A DNA stretch of 64,000 bases from Deltaproteobacteria bacterium (GTDB taxonomy: Bacteria > Myxococcota_A > UBA9042). This document shows, piece after piece, positions 17,833-26,100 of the stretch; position 1 is the first letter of the stretch; every line of letters begins with the position of its first letter. The stretch covers positions 1-64,000 of the forward strand of contig JACKFC010000020.1 of assembly GCA_020632665.1 (NCBI GenBank). The letters are read 5' to 3'. Both the position numbers and the translations under genes were made by a program. Below the pieces are notes generated by a model. That model did no database searches. It saw only the letters and a list, made by a program, of their open reading frames with translations, and was not told where the DNA came from.

Positions 17833-19140
17833 TCAGGGCAGCGGCAACAGACCGAGCTGCCACGCTGCGACACCGGCAGCGAGCAGTGCGACCACCGCCG
17901 CGACGGCGATCCACTTCCCAGCGCCGCCACCGCCGTCCGCGGACTCACCGCGGACTTCGGGAAGCGTCTCGGGTGCGTCGAGGCGGTCGGCGAGAGGGAC
18001 GGGCGCCGGCGCAGCGTCGCGATCACCCGCGAGATCTTCGAGTGGAAGCTGGGCGAGCTTGCCGAGCAGGTCACCGATCGGGAGCATCGCGCCGCCGCGG
18101 GTCGCCAGATCCGTCGGCCCCAGCGGGCGCTGACCGATATGCGGATCGACCCGGCCGGCGTGCGCAGCCTCCTCGAACTCGGCGCGCAGGATGTCGATGA
18201 CGTCGAAGGGCACCTCGCCTTCTCCGTCCGACTCGAACCCACGCATCCACTCCGACATATCGGTCGCGGTGACGCGCAGGTTGTGCTTGAAGAGAAAGCC
18301 GGCGATCGCCTGCTCGAACGCCCGCGCGGTCTGGTAACGGCGCTTCGGGTTGCGCGCGAGCGCTTTGAGCACGATGCGGTCGAGCTCGTCGTCGAGCTCG
18401 GTGCGCAGCCGCGACGGCTTGTCGACGTCGCCCTTGCGCACCAACTCGACAGTCTCCATATCCGTCTTGCCGGCAAAGAGTTTCCGGCCGCAGAGCATCT
18501 CCCAGAGCATGATGCCGGCGGCGTAGACGTCGGCGCGGAGGTCGACCTCCTTGCCGTCCACCACCTCGGGGCTCAGGTAGGCGAACTTGCCCTTGATCAC
18601 GCCAGCGTCGGTGTGGGTCGCGTGGCTCGCCGCCTTGGCCAAGCCGAAGTCGGTGAGCTTGACCTCGCCCTGCTTGGAGATCAGCACGTTCGGCGGCGAA
18701 ACGTCGCGGTGCACGATGCCGAGCGCCTTGCCGTCGGAGCCGGCCTTCTCGTGCGCGTAGGCGAGGCCGCGGCAGGTCTCCATCGTGATGTAGCAAGCCA
18801 ACGCGACCGGGAAGCTGCCGCCCGAGTCGACGATGCGCTGCATCAACCGACGCAGGTTGGCGCCGTCGATCAGCTCCATCACCACGAAGTAGGTGTCGTC
18901 CGCCTTGCCGATATCGAAGATCTGCACGATGTTCGCGTGGGTGAGCTGCATCGACAGCCGCGCCTCGTCGAGGAACATCGAGACGAACTTGGCGTCGGTG
19001 CACATCGACGGCAGGATGCGCTTGATCGCGACCGTGCGGGCGAAGCCGTCGATCGACACCGCCTCGCCACGGTAGATCTCAGCCATGCCACCGGCGTCGA
19101 TCTTCTCGATGATCCTGTAGCGCTGATGGACGGACGCCAT
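17833..19140 (-). CDS. Hanks-type serine/threonine protein kinase with one C-terminal membrane anchor
   Basis: 435 residues. The kinase domain spans about 8-275: glycine loop KIDAGGMAEIYRG, ATP Lys in TVAIKRIL, catalytic loop HRDVSPPNVL, DFGLAKA, and SPEVVDGKEVDLRADVYAAG in the C-lobe. The Lys usually found after HRD(L/V) is replaced by Ser, the form common in Myxococcota kinases. A 110-residue linker leads to a single membrane segment (WIAVAAVVALLAAGVAAW) and a very short tail, so the kinase is cytoplasmic and there is no external sensor domain. The ATG at 19140 begins MASVHQRYRIIEK, the usual kinase lead-in. The divergent gene encodes a SpoIID-like protein. Confidence 0.93.
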   Translation of the reverse strand: MASVHQRYRIIEKIDAGGMAEIYRGEAVSIDGFARTVAIKRILPSMCTDAKFVSMFLDEARLSMQLTHANIVQIFDIGKADDTYFVVMELIDGANLRRLMQRIVDSGGSFPVALACYITMETCRGLAYAHEKAGSDGKALGIVHRDVSPPNVLISKQGEVKLTDFGLAKAASHATHTDAGVIKGKFAYLSPEVVDGKEVDLRADVYAAGIMLWEMLCGRKLFAGKTDMETVELVRKGDVDKPSRLRTELDDELDRIVLKALARNPKRRYQTARAFEQAIAGFLFKHNLRVTATDMSEWMRGFESDGEGEVPFDVIDILRAEFEEAAHAGRVDPHIGQRPLGPTDLATRGGAMLPIGDLLGKLAQLPLEDLAGDRDAAPAPVPLADRLDAPETLPEVRGESADGGGGAGKWIAVAAVVALLAAGVAAWQLGLLPLP

Positions 19141-19234
19141 GCCTAGTACCGGTCTCCCCCAACCGCCCGCAGCCTCCGCCAAGGAAGCGTCCGCCGACGC
19201 GACGATGGCCGGAGTATGGAGAAGGGGGACGCCG
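19141..19234. promoter_or_regulatory. Divergent intergenic region, kinase / SpoIID-like
   Basis: 94 bases between divergent start codons at 19140 (minus) and 19235 (plus). It must hold promoters for both genes. A purine-rich GGGGGA lies just before 19235 as the ribosome binding site. No operator repeat was recognised. Confidence 0.35.
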
Positions 19235-20905
19235 ATGGGAAGGGTCGCGCCGTGGCCGAATTCGTGGCTTTTGGTGCTGCTGACCTCGACGCTGCTGCCC
19301 TACGCGGCGCACGCCGCCGGCGACCCCCTGGGACACGAGGACCGCGCCCGCAGCCTCTACCGCGTCGTGGTCAGCCTCGACGGCCAGGGCCACCCGGTGT
19401 TGCCGCTCGCCGTCCTCGAACACCAGAAAGAGATCAGCATCGACGCCCCCCGCGGCCTGCGCGTCTTGGGCACCGGTGACGGCGCGGTCGAGATGCGGCT
19501 GCCGCCCGGCAAGGGCATCGTGATCCGCGGCGAAAACCTGCAAGCCGGCCACAAGCTCTACTATGTCGGCCTGGGACGGGCGCCCTCGGGCGATATGCCG
19601 ACGCTGCGGGCAGCCCGCAAACAATGGACCGAAGCGGGCCTGCAGGTCCGACCGCTGGCGATCGGCACCACCTATGCGCTCGCCGGCCGCGTGCTGGACA
19701 CCCGCCAGACGGTGCTCGCCCTCGATCCGCCTCTGGAGAGCCGCGAGGCCGCCGAGCGCAAGGCCAGCGAGCTCGCCGCCGCGCACGGCCGCGACACCTT
19801 CGTCCACGTCGTGGTCGACAAGCCGCCGTCGGGGACGTTGCGGGTCCAGGCGCCCGGTGGCGCCGAGGTCCTCGCCGACGACGTCCTCTGGTTCGAGGCG
19901 CTCCCCGACGATGACGGCAACGCCCAGCCGCTGCAGGTCCGCGGCGGCGGGCGTAAGCTCGAGCTCCCCGGCCGGGTCTACGTCGCTCCGGGCGAGGGGG
20001 GCGGCCTGGTCGTCGTCAACGAAGCCCGGATCGAGACGATCCTCGAAGGCGTGGTGGCGTCGGAGATCTTCGCCTCGGCGCCGCTCGAAGCCCTGCGCAG
20101 CCAGGCCGTCGCCGCGCGCACCGATATGCTCGCCAAGGTCGGGCTGCGGCATTACGCCGACCCCTTCTCGATCTGCTCCGAGGTCCACTGCCAGGCCTAC
20201 AAGGGCACCGGGCGGGTCAACGCGCGCATCGCCGAAGCGGTGCAGACCACCCGCGGCGTGGTCCTGGTCGGCAGCGACGGCCGCCTGGTCGACACCTTCT
20301 ACTCCGCTGCGACCGGTGGCCACTCCGAGAACAACGAGAACGCCTGGCGCATGTCGGCGCACCCCAACCTGCGCGGCCGCCCCGACCTGCAGCCCGGCGC
20401 GCCGAATCCGCTCGCCGATGGGCCGACCGAGGCCGCCGTCGCGGCGCTGCTCGACGGGCCGGATCGCTCCTGGGCGGCTGCATCCGGGCGGAACAAGGCG
20501 GCGCTGCGCTGGACGGTGACCCGCTCGGCATCCGAGCTGCTGCCCTCGCTGAAGAAATACGGCATCCCGAAGCGGATCAAGGCGATGCGGGTGATCGAGC
20601 GCGGCGTCTCCGGCCGGATCATCCACATGGCGTTCACCCTCGAAGACGGCAGCGAGCGCAAGCTCTGGGGCGAGCTGCGGATCCGTCGCGCCCTCAAGGG
20701 CCTGCGCTCGTCGTTGATGCTCTTCACCCCCGGCCCCACCGGCCCGGGCGGGGTCCCGAGCTCGTGGACCTTCCGCGGCGCCGGCTACGGCCACGGCGTC
20801 GGCATGGATCAGACCGGCGCGGTCGGGCGCGCCGCCAAGGGCCAGAACTTCCGCGAGATCCTCGGTCACTACTACCACGGCGCCAGCATCGAGAAGCTCT
20901 ACTGA
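19235..20905 (+). CDS. SpoIID/LytB domain protein
   Basis: 556 residues with a signal peptide (LLVLLTSTLLPYAAHAAG). The central part (about 265-390) is a SpoIID domain: RIETILEGVVASEIFASAPL contains the Glu that matches the catalytic Glu of SpoIID, then EALRSQAVAARTDMLAKVGL, ICSEVHCQAYKG, and TFYSAATGGHSENNENAW. The end (YGHGVGMDQTGAVGRA) is also family-typical. SpoIID is a lytic transglycosylase acting on glycan strands without peptide stems; an envelope-remodelling role is inferred. The N-terminal 230 residues are not recognised. ATG 19235 was chosen for the signal peptide and its purine-rich leader. The stop overlaps the next start (TGATG), indicating coupled translation. Confidence 0.87.
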   Translation: MGRVAPWPNSWLLVLLTSTLLPYAAHAAGDPLGHEDRARSLYRVVVSLDGQGHPVLPLAVLEHQKEISIDAPRGLRVLGTGDGAVEMRLPPGKGIVIRGENLQAGHKLYYVGLGRAPSGDMPTLRAARKQWTEAGLQVRPLAIGTTYALAGRVLDTRQTVLALDPPLESREAAERKASELAAAHGRDTFVHVVVDKPPSGTLRVQAPGGAEVLADDVLWFEALPDDDGNAQPLQVRGGGRKLELPGRVYVAPGEGGGLVVVNEARIETILEGVVASEIFASAPLEALRSQAVAARTDMLAKVGLRHYADPFSICSEVHCQAYKGTGRVNARIAEAVQTTRGVVLVGSDGRLVDTFYSAATGGHSENNENAWRMSAHPNLRGRPDLQPGAPNPLADGPTEAAVAALLDGPDRSWAAASGRNKAALRWTVTRSASELLPSLKKYGIPKRIKAMRVIERGVSGRIIHMAFTLEDGSERKLWGELRIRRALKGLRSSLMLFTPGPTGPGGVPSSWTFRGAGYGHGVGMDQTGAVGRAAKGQNFREILGHYYHGASIEKLY

Positions 20906-21666
20906 TGCGGAGCCAGCTGCCCACGCGGGCCCTCTCGCTGCTGCTCGCCGCGCTCCTGCCGGCGACGTCGCTGCTCTCGGGTGGATGCGCCCGGATCTCC
21001 GAAGTCCGCTCGCTCCGCGTGGTGCCGCTGGAGAAGCCGCGCCTGACCACGGAGATGCGCGATAAGGGCTACCGGCTCAAGGGCGAACGCGTCGGCGAGA
21101 CCGTCCGCCTCGAGGTGGTCGCGGTGCAACGCTGCGCCACCGTCCGCCGGCAGCACGCCGACGGCTTCGAGCGCACGACCCGCGAGGCGGTCGGCCCGAG
21201 CCTGACGATGCAGTGGATCATGGGCGGGCTGTTCACGGTCGCCGGCATCGCGATCGCCGGCTACAACCTCGCCAACCCACCGCAACCCGATCCCGACGGC
21301 GCCGTCTCGCCGACCTCGACCAGCAGCGCCTACCTGCAAGCGGGCCTCTTCGGCGGCGTCGGCGTCGGCCTGCTCGTCGGCTCGGCGGTGCAGACGGCGT
21401 CGCTCGGGGTCAGCGAACGCCCGCTCGGCAAGCGCGAGCTGCAGGTCGAGGGCGCGCTGCGCATCTGCAGCCATGCCCCGGCGACCGAAGGCAAGGTGCG
21501 GCTGACCCTGCCCGACGGCCGCCAGCTCGTCGCCGATGTCGGCGAAGACGGCGTCGCCACCGTGCCGCTGCCGCCGGACCTCGAGCCGGTGCTGGCGCGC
21601 GAAGGTCGCCGCGCGACCGTGGAAGTCCTCGGCGATTGGCGCTCGCAGGCGCGGATCACGCTCTGA
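20905..21666 (+). CDS. Lipoprotein of unknown function
   Basis: 253 residues. The signal sequence ends LLSGGC with the lipobox Cys near residue 28. A hydrophobic segment (MQWIMGGLFTVAGIAIAGYN) near residue 100 and another (LFGGVGVGLLVGSAVQ) near 150 could be membrane-inserted or a glycine-rich hairpin. The C-terminal 70 residues look like a small beta domain (GKVRLTLPDGRQLVADVGED). No family recognised. Its start overlaps the SpoIID-like stop and its stop overlaps the hutF-like start, both by TGATG, so all three genes are translated from one message. Confidence 0.75.
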   Translation: MRSQLPTRALSLLLAALLPATSLLSGGCARISEVRSLRVVPLEKPRLTTEMRDKGYRLKGERVGETVRLEVVAVQRCATVRRQHADGFERTTREAVGPSLTMQWIMGGLFTVAGIAIAGYNLANPPQPDPDGAVSPTSTSSAYLQAGLFGGVGVGLLVGSAVQTASLGVSERPLGKRELQVEGALRICSHAPATEGKVRLTLPDGRQLVADVGEDGVATVPLPPDLEPVLAREGRRATVEVLGDWRSQARITL

Positions 21667-23078
21667 TGCACACCACGATGCAGGCGGCCACGACGCGCAC
21701 CATCCGCGCCCCCTGGCTCTGGGACGGCGCGACGCTGCACACCGACGCCTGCCTGCGGATCGAGGCCGGCCGCGTGGTCGAGCTGCAGGCCGGTGACGCC
21801 GGCCGCGTGCTCTGGGGCCGGACCCGCCCGCGCGACCGCGTCGCCCTCGACCGCCACGTCGTCGCGCCCGGGCTGTGCGACGCCCACAGCCACGCCTTCC
21901 AGCGCGTCTTCCGCGGCCACGTGCAGCACCGCGCCGCCGGCGACTCCTTCTGGGCCTGGCGGCAGGCGATGTACGGCGCCGCCGGCTCGCTCTCGCCCGA
22001 GGCGATCGAGGCCGTCTCGGCGCTCGCCTTCCTCGAATTGCTGGCGGCCGGGATCACCGCGGTCGGCGAGTTCCACTACATCCACCACGCGCCCGACGGC
22101 GCGCCCTACGACGACCCGCACCTGCTCGCCGAGCGGGTCATCGCCGCCGCCCGCCGGGTCGGGCTGCGCATCACGCTGCTGCGCGTCGTCTACGCGGCCT
22201 CCGGGATCGCCGCCGACGGCAGCGCCACGCCGCCCTTGCCCGAGCAGCGGCGCTTTCTCAGCAAGAGCCCGGACGCCGCATTGCGCGCCTGCGCCGAGCT
22301 GGAGGCGCGATTCGCGGCAGACCCGCTGGTCGTCGTCGGCCTGGCGCCGCACTCGGTCCGCGCCGTCCCCCGCTCCTGGCTGGCCGAATTCACGGCCTTC
22401 GCCGGCCCCATCCACGCCCACGTCGCGGAGCAACCGGCGGAGGTGGCCGCCTGCCGCGCTGCGTTCGGCTGCGAGCCACTGGCGCTGCTGCAGCAGGCCG
22501 GATTGCTCTCGCCGCGCTTCTCGGCGGTGCACCTCACCCACCCCGAGGCCGGCGACGCGACGCGGCTGCGCGACACCGGCGCGCGGGTGGTCGCTTGCCC
22601 ATCGACCGAGCTCGACTTGGGCGACGGCTTCCTGCCACCAGCGATCCACGCCGCGACGCGGGTCGCCGTCGGCTCGGATTCCTACGCCCAGATCGAGCCG
22701 CTCGGCGAAGCCCGGGCGTTGGAGGGGCACGCCCGCGCCGCCACCGGCCAGCGCGTCTTCCTCGGCGACGGCACGCCCGGCAGCCTCGCCGCGACGCTGC
22801 TCACGATGGCCGGCAGGCACGGTCACGAGGCAGTCGGGCAGCCAGGCGGGACGCTGCGCCCGGGTGACGTCGCCGACTTCTTCGCCGTCGATCTCGACCG
22901 CCCGGCTGCCGACGGCGTGCCGCCACTGGAGGCGCTGGCGCTCAGCAGCCGCCCGGAGTGGGTCACCGACGTCTGGATCGCCGGCGTTCGGCGCCTACGA
23001 AACGGCCGGCACGCCGACGAAGACCACATCCGCGCCGACTTCGCGCGGCTCTGTCGTCCCTTCCGCCCAGCCGGCTGA
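21666..23078 (+). CDS. hutF: Formimidoylglutamate deiminase-like amidohydrolase
   Basis: 470 residues of the amidohydrolase superfamily. Metal ligands are visible: DAHSHAFQRVFRG (HxH), HAHVAEQ, HLTHPEAGD, and Asp in VGSDSYAQIEPL. The combination HSHAFQR, LAPHSVRAVP and ACPSTELDLGDGFLP matches HutF, which hydrolyses N-formimidoyl-L-glutamate to N-formylglutamate and ammonia in one branch of histidine degradation. No other hut gene is in the window, so it is either isolated from its pathway or has a related substrate. Translation is coupled to the lipoprotein upstream by a TGATG overlap. Confidence 0.85.
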   Translation: MHTTMQAATTRTIRAPWLWDGATLHTDACLRIEAGRVVELQAGDAGRVLWGRTRPRDRVALDRHVVAPGLCDAHSHAFQRVFRGHVQHRAAGDSFWAWRQAMYGAAGSLSPEAIEAVSALAFLELLAAGITAVGEFHYIHHAPDGAPYDDPHLLAERVIAAARRVGLRITLLRVVYAASGIAADGSATPPLPEQRRFLSKSPDAALRACAELEARFAADPLVVVGLAPHSVRAVPRSWLAEFTAFAGPIHAHVAEQPAEVAACRAAFGCEPLALLQQAGLLSPRFSAVHLTHPEAGDATRLRDTGARVVACPSTELDLGDGFLPPAIHAATRVAVGSDSYAQIEPLGEARALEGHARAATGQRVFLGDGTPGSLAATLLTMAGRHGHEAVGQPGGTLRPGDVADFFAVDLDRPAADGVPPLEALALSSRPEWVTDVWIAGVRRLRNGRHADEDHIRADFARLCRPFRPAG

Positions 23079-23154
23079 GGCAGACCAGACGCATCACCAA
23101 CGGCCTGGAATTTTGCCCGGGCGTGCGCGATCCTTGCGGCTTCGGAGGGATCTC

Positions 23155-26100
23155 ATGGCAGTCCAGCGATTCGGCGCCCACGTCCGGGCCTCACTCACCC
23201 CATTGTTGCTGATCGCGGTCGCGATGGGCTCACACGCCTGCGGCGAAGACCAAGCCCAGGGCGGCCCCGACGCGAACGCGGCCGACAACGGCAGCACCAG
23301 CACCGACGGGCTGGGCCTGGACAGCACCGCGGCCGACGTCACGGGTGATACCGCCGGCAAGCCGACAGCCTGCAGCGTCGCGGCCGAATGCCCGGTGCCG
23401 ACCGCGCCCTGCCGCGTCGCCGCCTGCCAGCCGGCCGTGGGCTGCGTCGAGGTGCTGCTGATCGACGGCGCCATCTGCGACCCCGGCGACGGCTGCATCG
23501 TCTCGGCCGCTTGCAAGGCCGGCGTCTGCGTCGCGGGCCCCGAGCGCGACTGCGACGACGACGAGGTCTGCACCGTCGACAGCTGCAAGGACGGCAACTG
23601 CCAGCACGCCGCCGCCCAGGGCACGCCCTGCGACGACGGCGAATCGTGCACCAAGGGCGACACCTGCAAGGAGGGCGCCTGCACCGGAGGCCCCTCGGTC
23701 TGCGGCTGCGTCGGCGACGACGACTGCGCCGGCTTCGAGGGCCCGTGCGAGGGCGAGTGGATCTGCGACAAGGCCCAGAAAGGCGGCACCTGCGTGGTGG
23801 TCGCCGCCTCGCTGCCCTATTGCCCGGCCTCGGCCAACCCCTGCGTGAAGAACGCCTGCGATCCAGCCACCGGCGCGTGCAAGGCGAGCCCGGTGCCGGA
23901 CGGCCAGCTGATCCCCTGCGACGACGACAACGCCTGCACCTCGGGCGACGTCTGCAAGGGCGGAGCTTGCTTCCCGGGCGCCGATATCTGCGGCTGCAAG
24001 GCCGACGCCGACTGCGCCGAGCAAGACGACGGCGACCTCTGCAACGGCACGATGTTCTGCAATATCGGCAAGAAGCCCGCGGCCTGCGAGCTCAACCCGG
24101 CGACCATCGTCAGCTGCAAGAGCGTCGACGACACCGGCTGCAGCAAGGCCATCTGCGAGCCCAAGACCGGCCAATGCGTCGCCAAGCCCGAGCCCGACGG
24201 CAAGGCCTGCGACGACGGCAGCGTCTGCACCAGCGGCGAGGCCTGCAAGGGCGGCGCCTGCACCGCGACGGCCAATACCTGCGCCTGCAGCAACGACGGC
24301 GATTGCGCCGCCAAGGACGACGGCAACCTCTGCAACGGCACGATGTTCTGCGACCAATCGGTGACGCCGGCGGTCTGCAAGGTCAACCCGGCGACGGTCG
24401 TCAGCTGCAAGACCGTGGGCGACACCTTCTGCGCCGCGACGGTCTGCGATCCGAAGACGGGCAGCTGCGGCAAACAGCCGCAGCACGAGAACCAGAGCTG
24501 CGACGACGGCGATCCCTGCACGCTCGGCGAGGTCTGCCAGGGCGGCAACTGCGCCGCGGGCGTGCTCGCCGACCCCTGCGCCTGCAAGGCGGATAGCGAC
24601 TGCAAAGCCAACGAGGACGGCAACCTCTGCAACGGCACGCTCTTCTGCGACAAATCGGCGCAGCCCTTCGTCTGCAAGGTCAACCCGGCGACGGTGAAGA
24701 CCTGCACCGACGCCTTCGACACCGCCTGCCTGCACGCCGTCTGCGTCGCGGAGACCGGCGGCTGCGTGATGGCGCCGCAGAATTCCGGCCTGCCGTGCAA
24801 CGACGACGACCCTTGCACCAAGGGCGATTTCTGCAAGGCCGGGCAATGCGCCGCCGGCGGCGATATCTGCGGCTGCAAGACGGATCTCGACTGCGCCGAC
24901 AAGGACGACGGCAACCTCTGCAACGGCACGCCCTTCTGCGACAAATCGGCGCTGCCGTGGAGCTGCGCGACCAACCCCGCGACCGTCGTTTCCTGCCCGA
25001 CGGTCGACGATACCTTCTGCCGCAAGACCGTCTGCACGCCGAAGACCGGCCTCTGCGAGCTGGTGGCGGTCAACCAGGGCCTCGCCTGCGACGACGGCGA
25101 CGCCTGCAAGCAGGACGAGATCTGCAAGAACGGCGGCTGCATCGGCCAACCCGTGAGCTGCGACGACGGCGTGCCCTGCACGGCAGACGCCTGCGACAAG
25201 GTCGCCGGCTGCACGACGCCGACGGCCGAGGCGCTGTGTGACGACGGCAACGCCTGCACCATCGACCTCTGCGACGCGGCGGCCTACCTCGCCGGCAAGC
25301 CGGGCGCGACCGACGCCTTGGGCTGCGTACACAAGCCGGCGACGGCCAAGGCGTGCGACGACGGCGACGCCTGCACCACCGGCGACGCCTGCGTCCTCGG
25401 CAAATGCGCCGGCCAAGCGCTGCTGCCCTGCGACGACGGCAACCCCTGCACCGACGACGATTGTGCCAAAGACAAGGGCTGCAGCCACGTCCACAACGCC
25501 GCGCCGTGCAAGGCCGGCGCCGCCTGCCAGCCCTTCGGCCAATGCGAGGCAGGGACGTGCAAGGCGCTGCCGGCCCCGTTCTGGCAGGCCAAGGTCGACG
25601 ACGCCGGGGCAGAGCGCGCCGCGGCGATCGCGTCGGCGGCCGACGGCGCAGCCTGGATCACCGGGCGCGCCGAGGTCGGCAGCGGCAAGAGCCTGGATCC
25701 GCAGCTCTTGGTCGCGCGGGTGGCACCGGGCGGGGCGACGCAGAAGCTCTGGTTCTTCGGCGCGGCGGGCGACGACGCCGGTCACGGCGTCGCCACCTTC
25801 GACCCCGGTGGAGCGGGCAAGACCAACGATATCGGCGCGCTGGTCGTCGGTCGGCGGGCCACGGGGAGCAAGGGCGGCACCGACGCCTGGCTGCTCCGCC
25901 TCGGGGTGGACGGCAAGGTGCTCTGGCAGCAACACGCCGGCGGCGACGGCGACGACGAAGCGCTCTGCGTGGTCGCGTGGGGCGCTGGCGAGGCGGCCTT
26001 CGCCGGACGTCGCGGCAGCGGCGACGCCGCGGCCTTCTGGCTGGCGCGGGTCGACAAGCTCGGCACCCTGCTCTGGCAAGCGACGCTGCCGGGCAAGGCT

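Noticed and set aside
21793..23154. Upstream in-frame extension of the giant lipoprotein gene
   Set aside because: It overlaps the hutF-like gene out of frame, while ATG 23155 has a good ribosome site and begins a lipoprotein signal.
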